Source: Tetragenococcus sp041859945
GTDB taxonomy: Bacteria > Bacillota > Bacilli > Lactobacillales > Enterococcaceae
Assembly: GCA_041859945.1 (NCBI GenBank)
Contig: JBFLGC010000010.1
Coordinates: 1-62,904 of the forward strand
Length of the DNA stretch: 62,904 bases
Direction of reading: 5' to 3'
The translations under genes and the position numbers were made by a program. Under the pieces are notes generated by a model that had not been told where the DNA came from, did not search any database, and worked only from the letters and a program-made list of their open reading frames with translations. Positions 44,326 through 52,658 of this stretch are shown piece by piece. Every line of letters starts with the position of its first letter. Position 1 is the first letter of the stretch.

Positions 44326-45210
44326 ATGGCAGAAACATTAGATTTAGTGATTATTACTGGGATGAGTGGGGCCGGTAAAACGGTAGCGATTCAAAGTTTT
44401 GAAGATATGGGCTATTTTTGTATTGATAATATGCCCCCGAATTTGATCCCTAAGTTTTGGGAACTGATCAAAGAAACAGGGAAAGTGACTAAAATTGCAT
44501 TAGGGGTCGATCTCAGATCGCGCTCTTTTTTTGAAGAGATCCAGAGTATGTTAGCTGAAATAGAGAATACGGGCTTTATTGATACGCGTGTTTTATTTTT
44601 AGATGCTTCTGATAATGAGTTGGTTTCTCGTTATAAAGAGACACGACGGACGCATCCTCTAGCCATGGAAGGTCTGATCACAGAGGGGATACGTAAAGAA
44701 CGGGCGATCCTGGAAGATATCAAGGCACAGGCGTCTCTTGTCATCGATACTACCGATTTGTCACCACGACAATTAAGAGAACAGATCAATCAAGAGTTTC
44801 GTAATCCTGACGACACGGGTTTTCGGATCGAAATGGTTTCTTTTGGCTTTAAATATGGATTGCCGATCGATGCTGACATTGTGATGGATGTACGATTTTT
44901 GCCAAATCCCCATTATATCAAGGAATTACGGCCGATGACAGGATTAGATGCATCAGTCAGTGAATATGTTATGTCCTTTTCAGAAACGGAGAATTTCTAT
45001 CAAGGATTTATGCATTTATTAAAAGAAATCATGCCAGGGTATATAAAAGAGGGCAAAAGTAGTTTGACGATCGCAATCGGTTGTACTGGTGGTCAACATC
45101 GATCGGTCGCATTGACCCAACGGATCGGAAACGAGTTAGGTAAAGAGTATAAAGTCAATATCACTCATCGTGATAAGGACAAGCGGAAAGAGACGGTGAA
45201 TCGCTCATGA
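44326..45210 (+). CDS. rapZ: RNase adapter / nucleotide-binding protein RapZ (YvcJ)
   Basis: This 294-residue protein has an N-terminal P-loop (ITGMSGAGKTVAIQSFEDMG) and a C-terminal domain with KSSLTIAIGCTGGQHRSVAL. In E. coli RapZ senses glucosamine-6-phosphate; in Bacillus the homologue YvcJ binds nucleotides and affects competence. The ATG at 44326 lies 8 bases after AGAGG; GTG 44317 is an alternative. Its stop overlaps the start of yvcK, and the rapZ-yvcK-whiA order is conserved in Firmicutes. Confidence 0.94.
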   Translation: MAETLDLVIITGMSGAGKTVAIQSFEDMGYFCIDNMPPNLIPKFWELIKETGKVTKIALGVDLRSRSFFEEIQSMLAEIENTGFIDTRVLFLDASDNELVSRYKETRRTHPLAMEGLITEGIRKERAILEDIKAQASLVIDTTDLSPRQLREQINQEFRNPDDTGFRIEMVSFGFKYGLPIDADIVMDVRFLPNPHYIKELRPMTGLDASVSEYVMSFSETENFYQGFMHLLKEIMPGYIKEGKSSLTIAIGCTGGQHRSVALTQRIGNELGKEYKVNITHRDKDKRKETVNRS

Positions 45211-46205
45211 TGAAAACCTATCGAATCCGTAAACCTAAAGTAGTGGTGATCGGCGGTGGAACTGGATTGCCCGTGATTTTAAAAAGTTTACGCAATCAAG
45301 GAGTCGATATCACGGCTATCGTCACAGTGGCTGATGATGGGGGAAGTAGTGGTGAAATCAGAGAATCGATTACCTCGATCACACCACCGGGAGACCTTCG
45401 TAATGTGCTGATCGCACTTTCTGATATGCCTAAACTGTATGAAGATATTTTTCAATATCGTTTCAAAAAAGAAGACAAGTTTCTGGCCAACCACGCTTTA
45501 GGGAATTTGATCATCGCGGGGATGGCGGAAATGCGTGGGAGTACCTATGAAGCGATCCAGTTATTGAGCAAGATGATGCACGTTGAAGGCAAAGTATATC
45601 CTTCCTCGGATGAACCACTCATTTTAGAAGCGGTCTTTGAAGACGGGACGAAAGCTGTTGGAGAATCTAAAATAGCAGTCGACCGCAAAAAAATAGACCA
45701 TGTTTCGGTTCGTAATCAAGTGGATGGGATGCCACCTAAAGCAGCCCGTAAAGTTGTGTCAGCCATTATGGATGCTGATATGATCGTTTTAGGACCGGGT
45801 AGCCTTTTTACAAGTATTTTACCCAATTTGATGATACCAGGAATCGGAGCAGCAATGGTAAAGACTAAAGCTGAAACTGTTTATATCTGTAATATCATGA
45901 CGCAAAAAGGAGAAACGGAGCACTTTACTGATGCTGAACATGTCCGTGTTTTACATGACCACTTAAAGCAAGCTTTTGTCGATACGGTTTTAGTCAATAT
46001 TGAAAAAGTTCCGGAAGGATACATGGATTTTGAAATCTATGATGAATATTTAGTTCAAGTCGAGCATGATTTTCAGGGCTTGCGTGATTTAGGCTGTCGC
46101 GTCGTTTCAACAGATTTTCTTAAGTTACGTGATGGTGGTGTTTTTCACGATGGTGATAAAGTAGTCTCGGAGTTATTGAGTATCTTGTATAGTGCCAAAA
46201 AATAG
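45207..46205 (+). CDS. yvcK: Gluconeogenesis factor YvcK (CofD-like)
   Basis: This 332-residue cytoplasmic protein has VVIGGGTGLPVILKSLRNQG near the N-terminus, VADDGGSSGEIRE, and LGPGSLFTSILPNLMIPGI, the family signatures. YvcK/GlmR proteins bind UDP-sugars and steer carbon toward glucosamine-6-phosphate and cell-wall synthesis. Start and the rapZ stop overlap (ATGATGA), so translation is coupled. Two adjacent ATG codons (45207, 45210) are possible starts. The glmM and cdaA genes that act in the same wall-precursor and c-di-AMP circuit follow within 2 kb. Confidence 0.95.
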   Translation: MMKTYRIRKPKVVVIGGGTGLPVILKSLRNQGVDITAIVTVADDGGSSGEIRESITSITPPGDLRNVLIALSDMPKLYEDIFQYRFKKEDKFLANHALGNLIIAGMAEMRGSTYEAIQLLSKMMHVEGKVYPSSDEPLILEAVFEDGTKAVGESKIAVDRKKIDHVSVRNQVDGMPPKAARKVVSAIMDADMIVLGPGSLFTSILPNLMIPGIGAAMVKTKAETVYICNIMTQKGETEHFTDAEHVRVLHDHLKQAFVDTVLVNIEKVPEGYMDFEIYDEYLVQVEHDFQGLRDLGCRVVSTDFLKLRDGGVFHDGDKVVSELLSILYSAKK

Positions 46206-46227
46206 TATAAGAAAGGCGGTGGGACCA

Positions 46228-47160
46228 TTGTCTTTTGCCTCAGATGTAAAAAAAGAATTGACAACATTAGAAGTACACCGTGAGCATGCTAAGGCAGAAC
46301 TGGCTGCGTTGATCCGTATGAATGGTTCTTTGAGCCTACATAATCAGAATTTTATTTTGAATGTACAGACCGAAAATGCTGCGATCGCTAGAAGAATCTA
46401 TAGCTTATTAAAGGATCACTATCAGGTACAGAGTGAACTTTTGGTCAGACGCAAAATGAAATTGAAGAAGAATAATATTTATATTGTGCGTTTGAAAGAA
46501 AAAACCAAAGAGATTTTGGATGATTTAGGGATCATGGAGAATATGATGGTCCATGGTCATGTGTCCACTGAGATCATGGGTAATTCACAAAAGATGCGTT
46601 CCTATTTACGGGGGGCCTTTTTGGCGGGAGGATCTGTCAATAATCCAGAAACAAGTCGCTATCATCTGGAGATTTTTTCGGTTTATGAGGAACATAATCA
46701 AGATATTTGCGACATGTTAAATTATTATGATCTAAATGCGCGAACTTTACAAAGACGTAACGGCTATATTTCCTATCTTAAAGGAGCTGAACATATTGCA
46801 GATTTTTTGACTCTGATCGGGGCCACGAATTCGATGCTCAAATTTGAAGATGTTAGGATCGTGCGAGATATGCGCAATTCTGTGAACCGCTTAGTCAATT
46901 GTGAGACCGCCAATATGAATAAAACGATCGACGCCGCTTCTAAACAAATCGAAAATATACAATATATCGAAGCAACTGTGGGTTTACAAGCCTTACCTGA
47001 TAAATTGCAAGAAATTGCTGAATTACGTTTAGAAAACCCAGAAATCAGTCTAAAAGAATTGGGTGAGATGTTACCATCAGGGCCTATTTCCAAATCAGGC
47101 ATCAATCATCGTATTCGTAAAATCAACGAATATGCCGATAAACTAAAAGAAGGTGCTTGA
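46228..47160 (+). CDS. whiA: DNA-binding protein WhiA
   Basis: This 310-residue protein combines a LAGLIDADG-like homing-endonuclease fold (about 90-230, with YLRGAFLAGGSVNNP) that no longer cuts, and a C-terminal helix-turn-helix (ISLKELGEMLPSGPISKSGINHRIRKI). WhiA affects cell division and chromosome segregation in Bacillus. The frame opens 12 codons upstream inside yvcK; TTG 46228 follows AGGCGGTGGGACC and gives the standard MSFASDVKKEL start. Third gene of the rapZ-yvcK-whiA operon. Confidence 0.95.
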   Translation: MSFASDVKKELTTLEVHREHAKAELAALIRMNGSLSLHNQNFILNVQTENAAIARRIYSLLKDHYQVQSELLVRRKMKLKKNNIYIVRLKEKTKEILDDLGIMENMMVHGHVSTEIMGNSQKMRSYLRGAFLAGGSVNNPETSRYHLEIFSVYEEHNQDICDMLNYYDLNARTLQRRNGYISYLKGAEHIADFLTLIGATNSMLKFEDVRIVRDMRNSVNRLVNCETANMNKTIDAASKQIENIQYIEATVGLQALPDKLQEIAELRLENPEISLKELGEMLPSGPISKSGINHRIRKINEYADKLKEGA

Positions 47161-47246
47161 TAGGAGGCTCGCACTAAAATTATCCTAACTTTTTTTCAAA
47201 AAAAACTTAAATACCACGCCCTTTTTCTCATAATCTCTAAAAGTTG

Positions 47247-47255
47247 TGCTATACT
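47247..47255 (+). promoter_or_regulatory. Extended -10 promoter element of the cdaA operon
   Basis: TGCTATACT is a near-consensus extended -10 box about 45 bases before the cdaA start. No convincing -35 box is visible. Confidence 0.55.
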
Positions 47256-47298
47256 ATTTGTTAAAGAGAACAGTGCTTATAGCAAAGGAAGGCTGACT

Positions 47299-48192
47299 AT
47301 GACATTTGACTTTACAAAATTATTTCAGTTAAGTTACTGGAAAGAGTTGTTTACAACGAATGTGTCCACATTGACGTTTTTTGTTAATATATTGGATATC
47401 ATCGTTGTTTGGTACTTGATCTATAAATTGATCCAATTATTACGTGGGACCAAAGCGATCCAACTTTTCAAAGGGGTGGCTATGTTCATCGTGGTCCGTG
47501 TCTTAGCTGAGTTGATCGGTTTACATACTTTATCTTGGTTAATGGATCAAATCATTACTTATGGGGTAATTGCGGCGATCGTCATTTTTCAACCTGAGAT
47601 TCGTCGTGGTCTGGAGCATTTAGGTAGAGCGACCATTTTTAATACTTCTAAGAAAGAAATCAATGAAGGCGAGGAAATGATCAAGGGCTTTGATAAGGCC
47701 ATACAATATATGTCGAAAAGAAAAATAGGGGCCTTGATCACGATCGAACGTAATACTGGTTTAGAAGAATACATTGAAACGGGCATTCGCTTAGACGCTG
47801 ATATCACTGGTGAGCTTTTGATCAATATTTTCATACCTAATACACCACTTCACGATGGCGCGGTCATTGTAAGAAATGGCAAAATTGTGGTATCTTGTGC
47901 TTACTTACCTTTATCTGATAGCCCATTGATCTCTAAAGAATACGGGACGAGACACCGAGCGGCGATGGGGATATCTGAGGTCAGTGATGCTTTGACGTTA
48001 GTGGTATCTGAAGAAACCGGAGGCATCACTTTCACTTTAAATAGTCAGATGTATACAGAGTTGACGCGTGATGAATATATGCAGATGTTGCATGATGTGC
48101 TTATTCCAAATGATAAAAATAAAGAAAAAAATAACTTTTTTCAAACTTTGCGCGATGAATGGCAAAAGTTAAACCGAGGTGGCAAGGAATGA
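47299..48192 (+). CDS. cdaA: Diadenylate cyclase CdaA
   Basis: This membrane-bound enzyme of 297 residues makes c-di-AMP from two ATP. Three N-terminal membrane helices (about 25-105) precede the DAC domain with the DGA motif (TPLHDGAVIV) and the RHR motif (GTRHRAAMGI). C-di-AMP controls potassium uptake, osmolyte balance and wall homeostasis. The start follows AAAGGAAGG. Its end overlaps the cdaR start (ATGA), and glmM follows, the conserved cdaA-cdaR-glmM order. Confidence 0.96.
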   Translation: MTFDFTKLFQLSYWKELFTTNVSTLTFFVNILDIIVVWYLIYKLIQLLRGTKAIQLFKGVAMFIVVRVLAELIGLHTLSWLMDQIITYGVIAAIVIFQPEIRRGLEHLGRATIFNTSKKEINEGEEMIKGFDKAIQYMSKRKIGALITIERNTGLEEYIETGIRLDADITGELLINIFIPNTPLHDGAVIVRNGKIVVSCAYLPLSDSPLISKEYGTRHRAAMGISEVSDALTLVVSEETGGITFTLNSQMYTELTRDEYMQMLHDVLIPNDKNKEKNNFFQTLRDEWQKLNRGGKE

Positions 48193-49253
48193 AAAAAGGA
48201 AAGCAAAAAAGAGAGGGTTTTAATATCTTACTAGCCTTGTTATTTAGTCTAGTTTTATTTTTTAATGCGAATGGAACGAAAACGCCAAATTCCGCTTTAA
48301 CTACCGAGGCCTATGAAGAAACGGTCACAGATGTGCCGGTTTCGATCATTTATGATTCAGATGATTATTTCATCTCAGGTTATGATGCTACGGTCAAGGT
48401 CAAACTTAAAAGTATCAATCGGATCCAGTTGAATGCCGAGGCCAGCCAAGAAACTCGTAGCTTTAAGGTAGTCGCTGATTTGAGTGATCTAACCCCTGGG
48501 ACCCATGATGTGAAGTTAGACGTTCAGGATCTGAGCAATAGCGTTTCAGCAACAGTCGATCCAGAGATAATGACTGTCACTATTGAAAACAAGGTCACCA
48601 AATCATTTCCAGTTGAGGCTAATTTTTCTAACAAAGAGCTAGCCGATGGTGTATCGATTTCCAAAACGTCGCTATCACCGGCTACCGTAGAGGTGACGAC
48701 TGGGGATCAAACAGTCAAGGATATTGCCAAAGTCATCGCTCCTTTAGAGTCTGTTTCAGAACTAACAGAGAGTACCGAACAAACAGTTAATGTCTACGCG
48801 GTCAATAGCAATGGGGAAGTATTGCCGGCTGAAATCGATCCAGAAACGGTCACAGTACAAATTTTGGTGAATTCACCTCAAAAAGACGTGGGTCTTTCTG
48901 TCGAACAAACTGGCACCGTAAGTTCGGGAATTTCTTATTTTGAATTCCAATTCGGACAAAGTCATGCTACAATTAGTGGCAACCAAACTTTGTTAGATTC
49001 ATTAGATACGATCAGTATACCCGTTGATATTACTGGAATCACTGAAACAAGTACGGTTGAAAAATCGATTCCCGTTGATGAGGGGCTGATTGCCGATCCT
49101 GCTGTGGTTGAAATCAAAGTAGTACCGATTTTTGAGGGAGGAACACAAACGACTGACCAAAGTGAAACGACAGCTACGACTGATTCTAGTTCTAGCTCTT
49201 CATCTTCAAAACAAGAAAAAACGACAGGATCATCTGTTGCGGACAATAATTGA
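48189..49253 (+). CDS. cdaR: CdaA regulator CdaR (YbbR domains)
   Basis: This 354-residue protein has one N-terminal membrane anchor (FNILLALLFSLVLFF) and about four extracellular YbbR repeats (for example VPVSIIYDSDDYFISGYDATVKVKL). The C-terminal Thr/Ser tail (ETTATTDSSSSSSSSKQEK) looks like a disordered stalk. It binds and modulates CdaA. The frame is open ten codons upstream inside cdaA, but ATG 48189 behind GAGGTGG gives the correct membrane-anchor N-terminus. Confidence 0.94.
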   Translation: MKKGKQKREGFNILLALLFSLVLFFNANGTKTPNSALTTEAYEETVTDVPVSIIYDSDDYFISGYDATVKVKLKSINRIQLNAEASQETRSFKVVADLSDLTPGTHDVKLDVQDLSNSVSATVDPEIMTVTIENKVTKSFPVEANFSNKELADGVSISKTSLSPATVEVTTGDQTVKDIAKVIAPLESVSELTESTEQTVNVYAVNSNGEVLPAEIDPETVTVQILVNSPQKDVGLSVEQTGTVSSGISYFEFQFGQSHATISGNQTLLDSLDTISIPVDITGITETSTVEKSIPVDEGLIADPAVVEIKVVPIFEGGTQTTDQSETTATTDSSSSSSSSKQEKTTGSSVADNN

Positions 49254-49305
49254 AAAAATAGATAAATAATCATGAAAAAGATCTTTTCAGAGAGGAATTT
49301 AAATC

Positions 49306-50661
49306 ATGGGAAAATACTTTGGAACAGACGGTGTACGAGGCATCGCAAATAAAGAATTAACACCTGAGTTGGCCTTTAAGTTAGGGCGCTGCGGAGGCTA
49401 TGTCCTTAGTCAACATGCTGGTAATGAAGAACATCCGCGTGTGTTGGTTGGAAGGGATACACGTATTTCTGGACAATTATTAGAGACCGCCTTGATCTCT
49501 GGCTTGATATCAGTTGGGATCGAAGTCTTTCAACTTGGTGTCATTTCAACACCAGGAGTTGCTTACCTAACGAAAGTTCAAAAGGCGAGTGCCGGTGTGA
49601 TGATTTCTGCTTCTCACAACCCAGCTCAAGACAATGGAATCAAATTTTTTGGCAATGATGGTTTCAAACTTGTCGATGAACAAGAATTAGAAATCGAAGC
49701 ACTTTTAGATGCGCCTACAGATGACTTACCACGGCCCTCTGCGGAGGGGTTAGGGACAGTCGAAGAATTTCCGGAAGGGTTACTTAAGTATTCGCAATTT
49801 TTGCAGAAAACGATCAGTGGTGATCTTTCAGGCCTGAAAGTTTGTATCGATGCTGCAAATGGGGCGACTTCTACCACAGTCAATCGTTTGTTTGCTGATT
49901 TAGAAACGGAATTTTATACTATGGGGACATCGCCTAATGGGCTGAATATCAATGACCATGTAGGATCGACACATCCCGAACGATTAGCTGAATTTGTCGT
50001 CGAAAAAGGAGCCGATGTCGGTTTGGCTTTTGATGGCGATGGCGATCGTATCATAGCTGTAGATGAACAGGGACAAATTGTTGATGGCGATAAGATCATG
50101 TATATTTGTGCCAAGGATCTAGCTAAAAATAAACGCTTGAAAAAAAATACTGTTGTCACGACAGTCATGAGTAACTTAGGTTTTCATAAAGCTCTGGAAG
50201 AAATCGGCTTGAAAGACGTGATCACTAAAGTCGGGGATCGTTATGTCGTGGAAGAAATGCGGAAAAATGACTATAATTTTGGTGGCGAGCAATCTGGTCA
50301 CATGGTCTTTCTTGATTTGAACACGACTGGTGATGGCATGCTTTCTGGGATCCAATTGTTGAATGTCATGAAGAGGACAGGAAAAAAATTGTCGGAATTG
50401 GCAGAAGAAGTAACGATTTACCCACAAAAGTTAGTCAACGTGCGAGTGTCAGACAAGTATCATGCGATGGATGTACCAAAAATCAAAGAAGTAATAGAAA
50501 ACGCTGAAGCAGAAATGAATGGTGAAGGCCGTATTTTGGTGCGACCATCCGGTACAGAACCGATTTTACGGGTCATGGCAGAAGCACCGAGCGATGAACA
50601 AGTCAATTATTATGTTGAAAAAATAGCAGCTGTCGTCCGTGATGAAATCGGTATCGACTAG
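49306..50661 (+). CDS. glmM: Phosphoglucosamine mutase GlmM
   Basis: This 451-residue cytoplasmic enzyme converts glucosamine-6-phosphate to glucosamine-1-phosphate for UDP-GlcNAc and peptidoglycan. The phosphoserine lies in MISASHNPAQDNG (about residue 101), the metal site is AFDGDGDRI, and the phosphate-binding loop is VRPSGTEPILRVMAE. The N-terminal GKYFGTDGVRGIAN is diagnostic. It ends the cdaA-cdaR-glmM operon; GlmM is known to bind and inhibit CdaA, linking wall synthesis and c-di-AMP. Confidence 0.98.
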   Translation: MGKYFGTDGVRGIANKELTPELAFKLGRCGGYVLSQHAGNEEHPRVLVGRDTRISGQLLETALISGLISVGIEVFQLGVISTPGVAYLTKVQKASAGVMISASHNPAQDNGIKFFGNDGFKLVDEQELEIEALLDAPTDDLPRPSAEGLGTVEEFPEGLLKYSQFLQKTISGDLSGLKVCIDAANGATSTTVNRLFADLETEFYTMGTSPNGLNINDHVGSTHPERLAEFVVEKGADVGLAFDGDGDRIIAVDEQGQIVDGDKIMYICAKDLAKNKRLKKNTVVTTVMSNLGFHKALEEIGLKDVITKVGDRYVVEEMRKNDYNFGGEQSGHMVFLDLNTTGDGMLSGIQLLNVMKRTGKKLSELAEEVTIYPQKLVNVRVSDKYHAMDVPKIKEVIENAEAEMNGEGRILVRPSGTEPILRVMAEAPSDEQVNYYVEKIAAVVRDEIGID

Positions 50662-50670
50662 AATATCAAA

Positions 50671-50706
50671 AAAAGGAGCATGTTTCTTACATGTTCCTCT
50701 TTTTTA
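50671..50706 (+). terminator. Terminator after glmM
   Basis: AGGAGCATGT (50674-50683) pairs with ACATGTTCCT (50689-50698, one G-T pair), followed by CTTTTTTATTT. Confidence 0.85.
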
Positions 50707-50894
50707 TTTATTTAAGAAGGTATATTTTTTAACGTAACTAGGCAGAAGTCGCCCATCCTCTATAGGTGGGTGATGTTTGCCATTCGGTATGAGGGATACC
50801 TCTGGTAACTCGAAAACCGACATGTAAGTCTTATTTCCTTTCTATTTTGTTCTATGCTATAATCAGTCTATAAAGGAAATGGGCTGATATAATA

Positions 50895-51299
50895 ATGGAA
50901 TTAGATACTAATAATCATTCAGTTTTTCTTCTCTCTTATCATCTTGTGTTGGTAACTAAGTACCGTAGGCAAGTGATCGATGATGAAATATCTGAATTTG
51001 CTAAAATGACTTTTGTACGAATCGCAGGATCTTATCACATAACTTTAGTTGAATGGAATCATGAGAAAGACCATGTGCATATTCTATTCAAAGCACAACC
51101 CAAAACAGAACTGACAAAATTCATCAATGCTTATAAAAGTGCTAGTTCACGTTTGATAAAACGTGACTTCCCAAGAGTAAAGCCATATCTTTGGAAAGAA
51201 ATGTTTTGGTCTAAGAGTTTCTGTCTTTTGACAACTGGTGACGCGTCTATCGATATCATCAAGGAATATATTCAAAGTCAGGAGAACAATCACAAATAG
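50895..51299 (+). CDS. tnpA: IS200/IS605 transposase TnpA (Y1 HUH)
   Basis: This single-strand DNA transposase has 134 residues. The HUH metal motif is HVHILF (EKDHVHILFKAQP, about residue 60). The catalytic Tyr is likely in the C-terminal IIKEYIQSQE helix (about 126). The N-terminal SVFLLSYHLVLVTKYRRQVI matches the family start. The length is typical. No frame damage is present, so the element may be mobile. It lies 17 bases upstream of the preferred tnpB start. Confidence 0.93.
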   Translation: MELDTNNHSVFLLSYHLVLVTKYRRQVIDDEISEFAKMTFVRIAGSYHITLVEWNHEKDHVHILFKAQPKTELTKFINAYKSASSRLIKRDFPRVKPYLWKEMFWSKSFCLLTTGDASIDIIKEYIQSQENNHK

Positions 51300-51316
51300 A
51301 GAAAGGGGTGAAACCT

Positions 51317-52459
51317 GTGGAACGATTAAAAGCTTATAAATTTAGAATCTACCCAACGGAAGAACAAGAAATTTTCTTTGCGAAGTCTTTTGGTTGCGCT
51401 CGCAAAGTATACAATCTAATGCTTGTGGATCGAAAGAAAGCTTATGAAGAAAGTAAGCATGAGCCTTCTAAAAAAATGACTTTTCCAACGCCGGCTCAGT
51501 ATAAGGAAGAATTTCCTTTTTTGAAAGAAGTCGATAGCCTGGCGCTAGCAAATGCCCAACTAAATTTAGAAAAAGCCTATAAGAATTTTTTTCGTGATAA
51601 ATCCGTTGGATTTCCAAGGTTCAAAAGTAAGAAAAATCCGGTTCAAAGTTATACTACCAATAACCAAAATGGGACCGTTGCTTTGTTTGAGAATAAATTT
51701 ATCAAGCTTCCTAAGTTGAAATCATTCATCAGGATCAAGCTCCATAGACAACCCCAGGGAACGATCAGATCTGCGACCATCTCCCGTCACGCAAGCGGCA
51801 AATATTATATTTCTTTACTGTGCAAAGAAGAGATCGGCGAATGGCCAAAAACAAATTCTGCTATTGGGATCGACCTCGGTATCACTGATTTTGCCATTCT
51901 TTCCGACGGTCAAAAAGTTGATAATCATAAATTCACGTCTAAAATGGCAAAGAAACTCAAACGGGAACAACGTAAGTTGTCCAGACGAGCCTTACTAGCT
52001 AAAAAGAAAGGGATCAATCTCTTTGATGCAAAAAACTATCAGAAACAAAAACGAAAAGTGGCTCGCCTGAACGAAAAGGTAAAGAACCAAAGAACCGACT
52101 TCTTGAATAAGTTGAGTACAGAAATTATCAAAAATCACGATATGATCTGTATTGAAGACTTAAATACAAAAGGTATGTTACGGAATCATAAGTTAGCGAA
52201 AAGTATTTCTGATGTGTCGTGGTCTAGTTTTGTGACTAAACTACAGTACAAAGCGGACTGGTATGGACGTGAAATCATCAAAATTGACAGATGGTTTCCT
52301 TCCAGCCAAATTTGTTCAGAATGCGGACATAGAGATAGCAAAAAGGCTCTCGAAATTCGCGAATGGGTTTGTCCTATCTGTCATGCTCATCATGACCGAG
52401 ATATAAACGCAAGCATCAATATTCTGAACGAAGGTCTAAGAATAAAGCAATTAGCTTAG
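51317..52459 (+). CDS. tnpB: RNA-guided nuclease TnpB
   Basis: This protein of about 380 residues belongs to the family ancestral to Cas12. It has an N-terminal KAYKFRIYPTEEQE and the RuvC-like nuclease motifs with Asp in AIGIDLGITDFAI, Glu in ICIEDLNTKGM and Asp in HHDRDINASINI. The zinc finger is CSECGHRDSK plus CPICHAHH. All expected catalytic residues are present, so it is probably active. GTG 51317 follows GGGG by 8 bases; GTG 51308 overlaps that site. TnpB proteins cut the empty donor site under guidance of an RNA made from the right end, helping the element persist. Confidence 0.93.
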   Translation: MERLKAYKFRIYPTEEQEIFFAKSFGCARKVYNLMLVDRKKAYEESKHEPSKKMTFPTPAQYKEEFPFLKEVDSLALANAQLNLEKAYKNFFRDKSVGFPRFKSKKNPVQSYTTNNQNGTVALFENKFIKLPKLKSFIRIKLHRQPQGTIRSATISRHASGKYYISLLCKEEIGEWPKTNSAIGIDLGITDFAILSDGQKVDNHKFTSKMAKKLKREQRKLSRRALLAKKKGINLFDAKNYQKQKRKVARLNEKVKNQRTDFLNKLSTEIIKNHDMICIEDLNTKGMLRNHKLAKSISDVSWSSFVTKLQYKADWYGREIIKIDRWFPSSQICSECGHRDSKKALEIREWVCPICHAHHDRDINASINILNEGLRIKQLA

Positions 52460-52462
52460 ATA

Positions 52463-52616
52463 AAACCAAGAACCGTAGGAACTACGGGGATAGCTTGGTA
52501 AATAAGAGACACCGCTGTAGGTAAAGAAATACACTTGCAAGTATGCTCTATTCCCAAGAAGCTCCCACTTCAAGCGTTAAGAACCATTAGGTTTAGCTAA
52601 ATGGTGAGTAGTTCAC
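52463..52616 (+). ncRNA. Probable omega RNA (reRNA) at the right end of the IS605 element
   Basis: Directly after tnpB a nested hairpin is visible: CCAAG (52466-52470) pairs with CTTGG (52494-52498), enclosing CCGTAG/CTACGG. Further structured sequence follows and ends with GAAGCTCCCACTTCAAG near 52560-52575, just before the right-end hairpin. TnpB guide RNAs are transcribed from this position, and their guide would be the flanking sequence beyond 52616 (in the uvrC leader). Ends are estimates. Confidence 0.6.
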
Positions 52617-52626
52617 AAGGTTCTTG

Positions 52627-52635
52627 TGTTATACT
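52627..52635 (+). promoter_or_regulatory. Extended -10 element upstream of uvrC, at the IS605 junction
   Basis: TGTTATACT lies 11-19 bases beyond the predicted right end of the IS605 element. Any -35 contact for uvrC would therefore fall within IS sequence. Confidence 0.5.
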
Positions 52636-52658
52636 GGTAAAAAGGGGAATTTCAACTC

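Larger units (their letters stand above)
50734..52616 (+). mobile_element. IS200/IS605-family element with tnpA and tnpB (boundaries approximate)
   Basis: The element carries a tyrosine (Y1) transposase and a TnpB gene, both on the plus strand. The left end is placed after TTAAC (50729-50733), the right end after TTCAC (52612-52616), by analogy with family cleavage sites. The left end contains GCCCATCCTCTATAGGTGGG, a foldable segment. The right end contains ACCATT...AATGGT (52583-52605), the type of subterminal hairpin recognised by TnpA. No target duplication is expected for this family. It sits between glmM and uvrC. Confidence 0.8.
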
